Below, in pieces: positions 36,540 to 48,585 of a stretch of 64,000 bases of DNA. A model generated the notes under the pieces. It saw only the letters and a list, made by a program, of their open reading frames with translations. It was not told the origin of the DNA and searched no databases. This DNA comes from Hygrophila difformis (Eukaryota > Streptophyta > Magnoliopsida > Lamiales > Acanthaceae): NCBI GenBank assembly GCA_030278955.1, contig JAOANR010000002.1:2852001-2916000 (forward strand), read 5' to 3'. Every line of letters begins with the position of its first letter. Positions within the stretch are counted from its first letter, which is position 1. The position numbers were made by a program, and so were the translations under genes.

Positions 36540-36985
36540 CCGATGAACGCTGCATCCTGTAATGCTTTCTTCCATTCATTCCCAAGGTGAGATTCCTTGT
36601 AGCCCGTGACAGCCCATCTCTGTCTCCTTTTGTGAGACTCGAGCTTGCGCCCAACTCCAACGATGGGATAATTTTAAGATCTAGACTTCTCCTTCTTCTC
36701 ACTGAAGAGGGCGAGGACTGAAACCCCAGACACCTTCACCACCTTAAATCTAACACCAGGAAGATCCTCCTGCGGCAGCAGACTTACGACCGAGTCCACC
36801 GATGAACGCTGCATCCTGTAATGGTTTCTTCCATTCATTCCCAAGGTGAGATTCATTGTAGCCCGTGACAGCCCATCTCTATCTCCTTTTGTGAGACTCG
36901 AGCTTGCGCCCAGCTCACTGAAGAGGGATAATTTTAAGATCTGGACTTCTCCTTCTTCTCACTAAGAGGGCGAGGACTGAAAATT
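36540..36985 (-). pseudogene. RPS23: Shuffled fragments of ribosomal protein S23 (uS12)
   Basis: On the minus strand two kinds of block alternate twice. One reads [14 protein letters not shown]...SHLGNEWKK, the N-terminal part of eukaryotic S23. The other reads [15 protein letters not shown]...[13 protein letters not shown] followed by a stop, the C-terminus of S23. A short GLGRK link survives, with a one-base frame change before DLPGV. The middle of the protein is missing. The blocks repeat with a period of 259 bases (36541 and 36800), and the C-terminal block comes before the N-terminal block in each unit, so the fragment was duplicated and cut out of register. It lies just downstream of the transposase, consistent with host-gene capture by the MULE. 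It cannot make a normal ribosomal protein. Confidence 0.85.
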
Positions 36986-38569
36986 AATACGTGAATTGTC
37001 TGGCAATAATATAGGTGGTGCATAAAATACTTGAATCGTGAACTGTACATCCGCACAAAATATCTGCCAATAATAATGCATGAAAAGTGCACAAAATAAT
37101 GTCTAACAACTAAGGCTCCGATACAACATCAAACAAACCCTGACCAGGGGGTGCGCAAGCATCGGTGCGTGAGGGTCCCTGGTCCGGGTCTGTACTAAAG
37201 CGCCACACATCGAACGCCTGGGTCAGCCACATGGACCAAGCATCTGGATACTCTCCCGGGAAACGGCCACGTACGATACAGGCTGCAGTGAATAGTGCAA
37301 TCGGCCCGCACGAGATGTTGTCGGTCTACTCGATCACTGCCTCCTTGGGAGCGAACTTGAAAGTCCAGGTGGGGGAGTAAACAGCGCCGCTACAACGATC
37401 ATAGTAGCCAGTGCAAGACAGCATCTCCGACACTAACTTCTGCAACACCCACATCTTCTGCGCTCGGTCCCTGGCTACATCTGGTTTCCGCTCTGCGTCT
37501 GGGACGAGGCTATCGTGCAGAACAATCGTCTGCGCCCTGAGTCGTAGCCGTACGATAGCCCAGTGACCCCCTGGGTTGTATGGGCAGATAATCTGTACGT
37601 AGCAAAAACATGATCATTATAGTGTCTTTAATCTAATTATTAAAATTATGCGATTAAGATGTAATTCCACAAACCTCATCTAAATCCGACCAGTCTGTCG
37701 TGGACCCCCAACTAGGAGCTGCACCCATAACATACAACTTGAAGAATGCAGCATGCGAGTCGGTCATGCGGGACCGAAGGCCATCCCAACAGTCGCGTAT
37801 CAGTGTGTCCTATTGGAATAAATTGAAATATGAACTTATATAAACAATTTGCATCAATACAAAAATTATTCAAAGTAGTTGGGGGTAGCTAGACCAACCA
37901 GAAAGGCGACGTCCATGATGGCGTACTTGTAATCCTTCCAGGGCACTACTCCCATCCAGCCGGGTGAAAATTGCAGAATGCCGAGATACACATCCATGTG
38001 CTGAAACAAGAATGTTGCATTGAGTTTTGGGCATGGTGTCACTTTTATGTAATTAATGAAAAAAAGTAGATTGGCTTACATCGGACTCGAGGAACGTAAA
38101 GATGTCCAACCAGGTGGAAAACCAGGAGGGCCCTACTAAAGTCCACCAGCTGACGTTCACACTATACATAAGGAGCAGCTATTAGACACGTAATGCGGTG
38201 AATAAATGTAAATAATGTTGGCATAAACACTTACGGGGCAGCCTCCTTATCGTCACAATATTCCTTAAATTTCGTGTGGTCCGCATAACCGCGCCTGTGC
38301 TCCAGTGGTAGGTAAGGGCTCAGCAATCGATGAGATAAGCGCCCACGGCGTCCCTTACGAAACTGAACGGAGTCCACGGAACCAATGGGTCGGATGGTTA
38401 CAATGCTGTCGGGACCGAGTGGGTACAGCCGGGGTCTAGTGGTAGGCACAGGTGTGGCTGCAAAAGAGGAAAAACAAGTCAACTACTTATAAGCCACTAT
38501 AGCGACAACTAATTAAAAACAACTCATTTTGGTGATAGAGAAATTAGTTGACGTACCTATGTCATCAGG

Positions 38570-39160
38570 CTGCGCATGCGTACTCGGTCCTGCCGTTCCA
38601 CTCCCTGTCGGTGTACTGTCCGAAGGCATACCTGCACAGTTTTAGCGGTCGAAATGTATGTAAGAGTAATGCGGCGGATTAGTAAACGAGGTGCAAAAAT
38701 ATTATTTGCAACAACCGGACAAATATCGCAACCCAAATTAAGAGAAATACCTGGCTGTGGGGCACAGGTGTGAACTGTCCTGCCACTCCCTGTCGGTGAA
38801 CTGGCCGAAGGATCGCCTGCACAGTTCAGCGCATCAAAATGTATGTAAGCGCAATGCGGCGGGTAAAATCGTGAACGAGTAATATAGTATAAAAAAGGAC
38901 CATGCAAAAATTACAACACAAAATCAAAGACAGACCTGACTGTGGGGCACAAGTGTGAACTGTCCCTCCACTCCCTGTCGGTGAACTGGCCGAAGGATCG
39001 CCTGCACAGTTCAGCGCATCAAAATGTATGTAAGCGCACTGCGGCGGGTAAAATCGTGGATGAGTAATATAGTATAGAAAAGGACCGTGCAAAAATTACA
39101 ACACAAAATCAAAGACAGACCTGGTTGTGGTATCGGCGTGTGAGCTGGACCGCCACAAGT
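38570..39160 (-). repeat. 185-bp tandem repeat containing a triplicated 66-bp exon
   Basis: The segment starting CCTGCACAGT recurs at 38631, 38816 and 39001, exactly 185 bases apart. Each unit holds a 66-bp exon on the minus strand (acceptor TGTGCAG, donor CAG|GT) reading GDPSASSPTGSGGTVHTCAP plus intron sequence. The exon is a multiple of three and has the same phase at both ends, so extra copies keep the frame. Confidence 0.88.
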
Positions 39161-41736
39161 ATGCGGCGTGTGTGGCTCAGCCTCGTGACGTGACGGTGAC
39201 TCGCTTACATCCCGCGACTCAGACGACACACACTCGACGGTGGGCTGGACCGCTGCCACCTCTGCAACTCGGCGTTGCATGTCATCATCGGTCGCTGGTC
39301 CTCCGGCAGCTGGTCCAGCCTGCTGGCCCTCTGCATCCACCCTATCCGCGGAGGGCTGCAGTCCAGTGGTAGGTGCACTGACAGGCGGGTCGGTCGAAGA
39401 TGGGGCAGCATCGGTGCGAACACGGGTGAACTTCTGCATGAATGTGGCCACCGACCGCTGTACCTCTCCGCGCATGGCGGCCACCGAACGCTGCTGCTCC
39501 TGACGGATGGCGTCCACCGCCTGTTGCAAAAGGGTAAGCAACCTCTTCTCATACTCTGCCTGCCACCGAGCCTGCTCATCCAACAAGCGCCGCTCTGTCT
39601 GAGCGACCATATCAGCGATCGCGGTCAACAATGTCTGGTCATCCCGACCGAATGGCCGAGGAGGTACACTCGCGGCTGGTGGTGGAGGCTGGGCATCAAT
39701 ACCGTCCTGCGGACAGGGTGAAGGTATATCCCCCTGCGGCCGGGGTGAAGGTATACGCCCCTGCGGCTCACTGCCGGCCCCACCGTGCTGCCCAGAACCC
39801 CCGTCTGAGTCGGATCCACTAATGTCCGACCCGTCTGGTGGCGATGTCTCGCAACCCCGTCCACGTCGCCTCTCGTCACCACTCTTCTTCCGCAGAACTC
39901 TCTTGCCGCCACCGCCCCCAGCTGCTGCATGCTTGCGCTGGAGGAACGGGATCCATATCAACCCCGGTGGGATAGGGGCATCCACATCGGCCATATACGG
40001 TTCGCGCCTCTCCAGATCGGTCGCTGGCATAATCTTAACAATGTGAATATCCTGCATTGAACATGGGGTGAGTATCAGATGATAAACAATTATCCTTCAA
40101 GCGCATAGAATTAATACAAAATTAAAAAAAAATGAAGGGAAGGTAAACATAGTTACTCATACTAACCTCATAATCGAACGCCTGGCCCCATGACTGCTGC
40201 GACCATTTTGCGTCGAACTCCCACCTTGTCATCCGTGGTCGCTGTGCCTCCGGGTCAGATATGAACTTGACCCGCGTCCACGTATGCAGCTGTGGTATCG
40301 ACTCAACCGCCCACACCCGACACATCATAAATTTTAATACATCAATATAATAACAGTGTGATCAAGGCTACACGAAAATATACAACATTTGCAAGAGTTG
40401 TTAGCTTACCCAAAGAGCGTAGCTGGCGCCGTAAAGATGCGCTGAGCCACGGTGCTCGAGCCTCGTCCTCGGGTACTGTCTGATGCTCGCGCGCATAACC
40501 TGCCATGACAGGAGTCCCCACGGAAAGGTCTCCCACGCCTCTGTGTCCTCCACGAGTCGCAACATCCATGGATCAGGACGGCGTGCCTATGGATCGTGCC
40601 CTAGTATCATGTGGAAGGCGGCCATCACCCTCGCGACCTTCAGGGCATCGCCGGGCCTATCCCTGAACGCTCCCCCCCCCCCCCCCCGAGAAATTTATCC
40701 CGGCACTGCTATGCTCCCTAAAAACCCGAGCGTATCTAGCCCCAACACTATCGGTCGGTAAAGGGTCCCGACTAAAAAGCTGAAAATCTGTAGTTGAAGA
40801 AAATCGGAGCCCCGTCACCATGGCGTGCTGCTCTCTCCCGTACCGTAGGAATCGGCCGCCCACCCTAAACCAAACCTCATCGTCGCTCCCCATATGCCAG
40901 TCCACCCCCTTCGTCGCCTTCGGGATAGGGTGAAATACTACCTCCCGAGCCAAAAGCTCGTTCAGGGCAAGCCCTGAAATGGATCCACGATGCCACCTCG
41001 GTCGAAACAAATGGCCGAAGCATGATCGGCGTAGCTCCTCCAAACCATCAGGATCCGCCTCTCTAAGTACGCCCTCAATCTCCGGCACCAACGTCTTCTA
41101 ACGCGTGTAGGTGCCCAAGTGAGGGGAAGACCCCTGGCACTCCCCTCTCACGTACCACCAATCTCCCTATAATTTATAAAGAGGATTGATCCTCCCGTTA
41201 AACACTCATTACAGACAATAATTAATATCTCAATTAATTAGATGACGTACTTAGTGATAATATCTCAGTGTTACATGGAATATGAATATTTTTAGAGTTG
41301 CATTAGTGTTATTTAATGAGGGTTTAAGTGTAAATTTAATATATGGTGGAGCCTGTGAATATTTTATTGCGGGGTTTCTTTAGTTGTTTATAATTTTATT
41401 TTGGTATTTAATTTGTCATAAATTTTATAATTGATAAATTATTTTATTATAAATATTATAATATGAAAATAATACTATAATATTTTTTCATAATATCAAA
41501 ATAAAGTAGCGAAATATTTTATAGTATCAAATTAAATTTAATATAATAATATTAACTTTAATAATATTATAGTACTGTCTTTAATATTATAATATTAATA
41601 TAAATTTAAAATATACTTATTTTTAATTTTATTATAAAATACGTTACATAATGACTATTTACAATTAAGTAGATAAATAATCAAACGAACCGTTGATTTG
41701 CGACCTAAACATTTCACCAATTCACCGTGTAAAAAT

Positions 41737-42130
41737 CCTAATCACTGGATAATTAATTCAGTTCTAAACTAACAATGATCAATTAATCAAAATTTCGTGA
41801 TCAAACATAAAAAACTAATCCAACATTATCAACACTATCACTATACTAACATAAATTACCGAGTGTATCCTAATGACTGGATAGTTGATTCAGTTCTAAA
41901 CTAGCAATGATCAATTAATCAAAATATCATGAACAAACATAAAAAACTAATCCAACATTATCAGCTTTATCACAGTACTAACAAAAATTATCACAAAATC
42001 CTAATGACTGGATAATTAATTCAGTTCTAAACTAACACTGATCAATTAATCAAAATATCATGATCAAACATGAAAAGCTAATCCAACATTATCAATATAA
42101 TCAAACATAAAAATAATAATTCAACAAAAT
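41737..42130. repeat. 131-bp tandem repeat in the Ulp1 gene intron
   Basis: CCTAATSACTGGATARTTRATTCAG-type starts occur at 41737, 41869 and 42000, giving about three copies of a 131-132-bp AT-rich unit. No coding sequence is seen between 41101 and 42190. Confidence 0.85.
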
Positions 42131-42527
42131 GCACACAATTAAACAATTAACAAACGGTATAACAAAAATTAAAAAATTAAAGCATAAATTTATGCCTAAC
42201 CCGATCGGGATCCCTGCCGGAGGGTGGCAGAAGCGCCCCCGCTTCACTGCCCGTCGACGCGGCGGCGGGAGATGCTCCGCTTTCCCCCACGTTGCCGCCG
42301 CTCGTGCCGGCGCCGCTTCCCTCTCCGCCTGCCTGGCTCCGTCCCGTTTCATTGCCCGCCTCCGTCTCTCCCAATGCCCACGCGAGATCCGCCGGAATGC
42401 TGTCGTCCATTTTCCGCTCAAAATCGCCGGAGTAACCGCCGTCCTTTGCGAATAAAAGAGAAAGAGAGAAAGTGGGGAAGAAATGAGGGTTTGCGATCTT
42501 TTTAGCCGCGACCCGGGTATACGAACC

Positions 42528-42608
42528 GTTGGGCGGTGTACGACCCACGCAGTTCGTGTACGAACCCGTGGGTCGTCTACGAACCACAAGGGTCGTACAC
42601 CGCCCAAC
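42528..42608. repeat. Nested palindrome upstream of the Ulp1 gene start
   Basis: A perfect 19-bp inverted repeat, GTTGGGCGGTGTACGACCC (42528-42546) and its complement (42590-42608), encloses a second pair, GACCCACG and CGTGGGTC. That pair encloses the near-palindrome GTTCGTGTACGAAC. The centre is the same motif as the conserved palindrome in each MULE TIR. It lies about 120 bases upstream of the ATG at 42410. Confidence 0.85.
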
Positions 42609-43290
42609 GCATAAATTTTCGCGCCCACCTCCAATTTTTTAAAAAATGGTATTTTCGTATTATTAATTATTAAATAGTTCTGAAAATGATAATAATACTA
42701 TATAAATTATCAAGATTATTAATTCTAATTATTTTACTATTTCTAAAAATATTGGGTAATTTTTTATGAGTTTTGCAACATAAATAATTATTGATAATAT
42801 TACTATAATAGTAATAATAATAATTTATTAATAATGGTAGAGTTAATATTATAATAATAGCAATTATTACAACATAACAATATTATTATTACTAATATTA
42901 TTATAATAATTCTGCCTAATATTACTCATATTATTATGACTTATATTATTATAATAATATTACATAATAATAGTATTATTAATAACAATTATGACCAATC
43001 TCTATTATAATTATATTTCTGAAAATGATCAGGAGTGTTAATAATACTATAAAAATTATCAAGAGTAATAATTCTAATTATTTAACTATTTGAAATTATG
43101 ACTATAATAGTAATAATAGTAATTTTTTAATAATGGTAGATTAAATATGATAATAATAGCAATAATTACAAAATAATAATATAATTATAATGAGTATCGT
43201 AGTATTACTAAAATTCTCTTATGTTCCATATATCAAAAAATACGTTAATACTACTAAAATGTTTTCATCGCCGTTATTAATATTATTTTG
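42609..43290. other. AT-rich MULE interior without genes
   Basis: AATAAT/ATTATT-rich with partly repeated blocks (near 42660-42850 and 43010-43180). No gene is recognised. Confidence 0.5.
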
Positions 43291-44247
43291 TAATGTTTAC
43301 CTGTAGGTATTGTCGAGATACAACAATTGGACATGCGCGGCATTGGTAATGACAACATTCGGAAGTACCTTCACTAAATCATGATGAATGTTTTGATGGT
43401 GGCATACCACCAATCTCCCCCGCCAGAAAGCAAGAGTGTGGCCTGTCCCAGAATGGCTCAGGGCGGACATGTGGAACATTGGGCATGCATGAAGCACAAT
43501 GCTTCAAGCACAGGGCTTGAAGCATCACTGTCGGTAATTTTTCATTAGCGGTATTCGAGTCTTAATATTAACATCATATAGCCTACACATTGTTTGTTTA
43601 TTGATTGTCATTGTGATACTACAGGCTATACTGTACAGTGCACACTGCTTCCTTGCGAGGGAATGCAACATAGGCCTGGGCGGCATTGGTAATCAACACA
43701 TTTCGAACCACGAGCACCACATTTGGTCTGGGCGGCATTGGTAATGACCGTTAAGAAAATTATCGCACAGGATGGTTAAACAAGCGGGCAGATTGATCAC
43801 ATAGCCCGCCTGATTGAGAACATTCGGGCAACTCGGGTACTGAAAGAGGGAATATTATGAAATATTACCCCTAAAAAAGGAGTCGCTCAGCTCGGAGGGG
43901 CAAGCATTAGTGGGAGGTATTATCCCTCAAAAAGAGAGGCTGAGAGAGGTTGAACAGAGGGAGAAAAAATGCAAGGCTTACAACAGTAATTAATACACTT
44001 ACTATTACTATTAACAATATTTCTATTATTATAAATATATACTTAATAAAACTGCAATTACTAATATGGTGTTGTAAAATTAATTTTTCCCCCTGTGGGG
44101 TTACAACAGTAATTATACTGGCGATAAATGAGAGGACTCGGCAATGATCATATATCTGCTCCACCACACCGACCGCCAAGTTTTCAATCTCAGCGGCATT
44201 TGGCATCGCCCAATTCATAAAGATTGTTAAGAATGTGATGCTGTAGG

Positions 44248-44311
<64 letters not shown>

Positions 44312-47300
44312 GGTATTAATTCTATTATTACTATTCATATTATTAGTGTTAATTTACTAAAATATTTTGATCGCCGTTTTTAATATTATTTTGTAATGTT
44401 TACCTGTAGGTATTACCCAAATTCAACATTTGGACATGGACGACATTCGTAATGACAACATTGGCCTGGGCGGCATTGGTAACGACGACAGGTCGAACCA
44501 CCTCCCCTATCATAACGGTCAAAATGGAAGCGGGTGCATCAGGATAGGGCAAAAAGCCTCCCTTTTAAAGATCATCTGCAAACCTCTCGAGGTGGAACAT
44601 TGGGCATGCATGAAGCACAATGCTTCAAGCACAAGACTTGAAGCATCAGCCACTGTAGTATGGCCTGCGCGGAAGGTAATTTTTCATTAACAGTATTCGA
44701 GTCTTATTATTAACATCATATCGCCTACACACTGTTTCCTTACAACCTATCATTGTGGTACTACAGGCCATACTGATATCGTGCAAACTACTTCCTTGCG
44801 GGGAATACAACATTGGCCTGGGCGGCATTGGTAACGACCGTCTTTGGAAGCAGAATCACTACATCAGGATGAATGTGATGATTGTGACATTCCAAATATT
44901 ACTCCTTTCGTGTAGCATGAGTATAGCCTGTCCCACAACGGTGGTGTTGTGACAGGTTAAACACTGGGAATGCATCAAGCTCAAATACACTCGAAGGGGC
45001 AAGCCTTGGTGGGAGGTCTGAACCGTAAAAAAGAGAGGCTGAGAGAGGTTGAACATAGGGAGAAGAAATGCAATGGGTACAACAGTAATTACTATTCTTA
45101 TAGTAAATTATTATTATTATTATTATTATCGTTATTGTCTTATATATTCGTTCACAGTTTTTACTATTATTATTAAGACTATTGGCTTATATATTATGTA
45201 TGTTCAACTACATGTTAGTGTTGCAAGTTCGTAGATCCATTTCAGTTGGTATGGGAGGTATTGGAAAATACAATCGGAGTGACATGAAGGAAAAATTAAA
45301 GTCGGCATTTTCCCCGTGGAAGGTCCAGAATGACCACAATCGGAGGGGCAAGCATTATCGTGGTGTCCATCTAGAAATAAGTATGTCCTTTGGATACAGA
45401 AAATTAGCGCGCGTCTTCTTAACTGTTATCATTATTATTATTAATTGGCCGCTTATTAATATCATATTGTGCATGATGTTTGCTATGATAACTGTAGGTC
45501 ATTGTTGAAAGTCGGGAAATTCATTTTCGGAGATTGGGTAAATTTTGCCACTTGGGACACCAACATTTGGCAGTTCCACTTCAGGGGAATGTGAGGTATA
45601 TGTAAGATTTCCACATTCGGAATCACAAGCGCCACAACAGGGTGAATGTTGCGGTCGCCACATTTCAAATATTACTCCTTTCGGAACATTTAGAATGGCC
45701 TATGAATACAAAGAGCTGCCGAAGATGGTGGATGGGGTGGCGGCAGGTTGAAAATTGGGCATACACGACGTTCCAAAGGAAATTGAGCGGTTCAGAGGAC
45801 AATGCGAGATGCCATGGGAAAAGGCTAGCAGCGGATTGATCACAATATCAACTCAACGTCGTAGTTACCTTCATAAAGATCCAGCTGAAAAAGGGAAATC
45901 CCCTATATAAACCTGACCATGAGTGGGTGTAATGTGACAAATGCAGAAAGTGGAGGAAATTGAATGGCATCATTGACATCATGAAGTTACCTGCTGAGTG
46001 GTTCAGTTACATGACGCCTTTCAGTGGACAATGCGAGATGCCAGATGAAAAAGCTAGCAGCGGTTTGATCGCAATATCAACTCAGGCGGCCAGAGTGGTT
46101 CTTTTATGCCGGAAATATTTGGAATACAATATTTGGAATGGTATGTATAGGTAAGAGTACCACATATCGGAACATTTAATATGGCCTGTGGCGCCAAAAA
46201 ATTACTGCAGAGGATGGCAGAACAGGCGGGCAGAGGTTCAAAATCGCCCGCCTATTTGAGAACATTCGGGCTCCTAGAGAAAACATCACTTGGAATGGAC
46301 TGCATTGGTAATTTTACAATTTTCTACATAACATATCTATATTGTCATTATTATTATTCAGACTATTTGTTTATATATTCTGGATGTTTAACTGCAGGTT
46401 AGTGTTGCAAGTTCGTAGCTACATTTCAGTTGGAATGAGAGGTATTGGAAAATACAACATCAGTGAGATGGAGGAAAGACGAAAGTCGCAGTTTCCCTAT
46501 GGAAGGTCCGGAATGACCACACTCGGACGGACAAGCATTAGCGGGGTGGGCCCCACGCATTATTTCCTGCAATTATTTCCTGCCATATTATTATTCGTAT
46601 TAATTTTATTACTACTATTCATATTATTAGCATTAATATTACAGAAATGTATTGATCGCCGTTATTAATATTATTTTATAATGTTTACTTGTAGGTATTG
46701 CCCAAATACAACATTTGGACATGGACGACGTTCGTAATGACAACATTGGCCTGGGCGGCATTGGTAATGACGACGGTTCGAACCACCTCCCATTTCATAA
46801 GGGTAAAAATGGAAGCGGGTGCACCAGGACCGTAGAACATTCGGAGGGGCAAGCCTTGGTGGGTGGTATTACCCCTCAAAAAGTGAGGCTGCGATACAGT
46901 TTTCGAACCACATCCCGTAGAAACCATTTTAACCGTTGGGAATAGGAAGATGGAGGACAGACTGCATGCGGCAGGGGGGAATACAACATTTGGAATGGGC
47001 GGCATTGGTAATGACCCTAATTGGAAGCACAATCACTACATCAGGATGAATGTAGTGATCGTGATATTCCAAATATTACTCCTTTCGTGTAGCAAGAGTA
47101 TAGTCTGTCCCACAACGGTCGTGTTGCGACAGGTTAAACACTGGGCATGCATCAAGCTCAAATCTTACATCACAGAGCTTGAAGAATCGGCTTTCCGAGA
47201 GGATAAAATTCTGCAGTCCCCATCATAGCCACCAGCACCGTAGATAGCACCATTAATTTCGGTTGCATATGGTGCAGAAGGCTGCAGAGAGTAATCAACG

Positions 47301-47393
47301 AAGGTAGTTAGATTGAGCTACTAGGATGAATTCCCAACAATGATTCACTAGAGGTAATTTTACGGTTTTTCACATAACAGATCTATATTATTA

Positions 47394-47436
<43 letters not shown>

Positions 47437-47935
47437 CATCATCATTATTATTCAGACTATTGGCTTATATATTGTGGATGTTTAACCGCAGATTAGTGTT
47501 CCAAGTTGGCAGTGAAAATTTCAATTGGTATGGGAGGTATTGGAAAAATACAACATTTGGCCTGGGCGGCATTGGTAACGACCGTCATTGGAAGCACAAT
47601 AACTGCATCAGGAAGAATGTGATGATTGTGACATTCCAAATATTACTCCTCTCGGGACATTCAGTATAGCCTTGCAGATTCAAAGAGCTGGAGAGGATGG
47701 TGGATGGGGTGGCGGCAAGTTGAAAATTGGGCATACACGACGCCTTTTAGTGGACAATGCGAGATGCCAGAGGAAAAGGATAGCAGCGGATTGTTCGCAA
47801 CATCAACTCATCATCGTAGTTACCTTGCTACAGATCCACCTGGGGGCAAATCATCTGGAAAAGCAGAATAAACAACGAGGAGGTTGTGGTGACAGTGATG
47901 GTGATAGTTCATCGGATGATGATTCATAAGATGGG
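43290..47935 (+). pseudogene. Reiterated captured-gene array with CW-type zinc-finger fragments
   Basis: Blocks of a gene-like sequence are repeated in rearranged order. One block follows GTTTAC-TGTAG (acceptor-like) and reads ACATTTGGACATGGACGAC (44416, 46706; degenerate at 43322). TGGGCGGCATTGGTAAYGAC or a close variant occurs about eight times. A block ending GGACAATGCGAGATGCCA occurs near 45798, 46026 and 47753. GAACATTGGGCATGCATGAAGCACA occurs near 43475 and 44597. No long frame survives. Several short frames share peptides such as IGLGGIGND and QCEMPxEKASSGL. I read it as exons of one or two host genes captured by the MULE and then duplicated inside it. Apart from the CW finger I cannot name the parent. 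Confidence 0.65.
45906..46066 (+). pseudogene. CW-type zinc finger fragment
   Basis: One frame reads HEWV, stop, CDKCRKWRKL, then LPAEWFSYM and GQCEMPDEKAS. The CxxC pair, the Trp of KWRKL, the second Trp in PAEW and a late Cys followed by Pro/Glu fit the CW domain, which reads methylated histone H3 Lys4. The expected Cys after the second Trp is Tyr or displaced, and the TAA at 45930-45932 is one step from CAA. Partial copies of its end lie near 45790 and 47750. Confidence 0.78.
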
Positions 47936-47989
47936 CGAGTTTCATTTACTCACAAACGAAAGCGAGCAAGCCTTAAAAGGAGCTGTGGA

Positions 47990-48075
47990 GAGGTTTGATT
48001 TCATGCAGTTGCTCTGTGTGTAAAAACGATTGATTAGACGAATCTAAAAAGATCTCACTTGACTATTTTAATAGT
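47990..48075. repeat. Fragment of a Stowaway-like MITE, inverted
   Basis: TTAGACGAATCTA..AGATCTCACTTGACTA matches the reverse complement of an internal part of the Stowaway copy at about 30150-30200. Its ends are missing. Confidence 0.6.
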
Positions 48076-48544
48076 ATATAGAAGTTATAGTATATTAATA
48101 ATAATTTATTAATATTATATACTACAAGCATAATAATACTTGTAGTATATAATAATTATTTATAGAATATTAATAATAATGATAATAATAATAAGGAAAT
48201 ATTAATAATAATATTAGTATTAGTATTTTAATTAATGATAATACAATTCTTCTATAATTATAATTCATTTATCTTTGTTACAATATTATTGGAGAAAATT
48301 ATTAATAAACAATATTTATTATTGTAACAAAAGAGAAAGTAATAAATATAGTCAAATTAATTATTACTATTATTAAATTATTAATAAAAATTAATAATTT
48401 TAATATTTATATTAATAATTATATTTGTAGTATTAAAACTAAAAATACATTATAATAATTATTCTACAAACAATAGTAAAAGAATATTAATAATAATAAT
48501 GATAATAATAATAATAATAACGTAATATTAATAATACATAAAAC

Positions 48545-48585
<41 letters not shown>

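Larger units (their letters stand above)
37140..42410 (-). pseudogene. DUF1985 / Ulp1-like cysteine protease gene carried by the MULE
   Basis: Exon 1 (42410-42201) starts MDDSIPADLAWAL. A 1.1-kb intron follows, and exon 2 starts at 41097 in phase. Exon 2 and its continuation form a DUF1985 domain (WHRGSISGLALNELL, RYGREQHAMVTGLRF, WETFPWGLLSWQV). Later exons encode WAVESIPQLHTW, a Pro/Ser/Arg-rich linker (40057-39160), a triplicated 66-bp exon and the C48 peptidase core. In the core His is in GGHWAIV (37563), Asp lies 17 codons later in LHDSL (37512) and Cys is in ISCGP (37308). The spacing matches yeast Ulp1. Ulp1 enzymes process SUMO and remove it from proteins. Breaks are a 16-base C run (40672-40687) that shifts the frame in the DUF1985 exon, a TAG near 40590, and a TAG at 37326-37328 at the position of the oxyanion-hole Gln. 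Some exon borders in 37700-39000 are approximate. Confidence 0.87.

Noticed and set aside
43907..44338. Asn-rich minus-strand frame
   Set aside because: The Asn run is the translation of an (ATT)n microsatellite at 44250-44311, not a protein gene.
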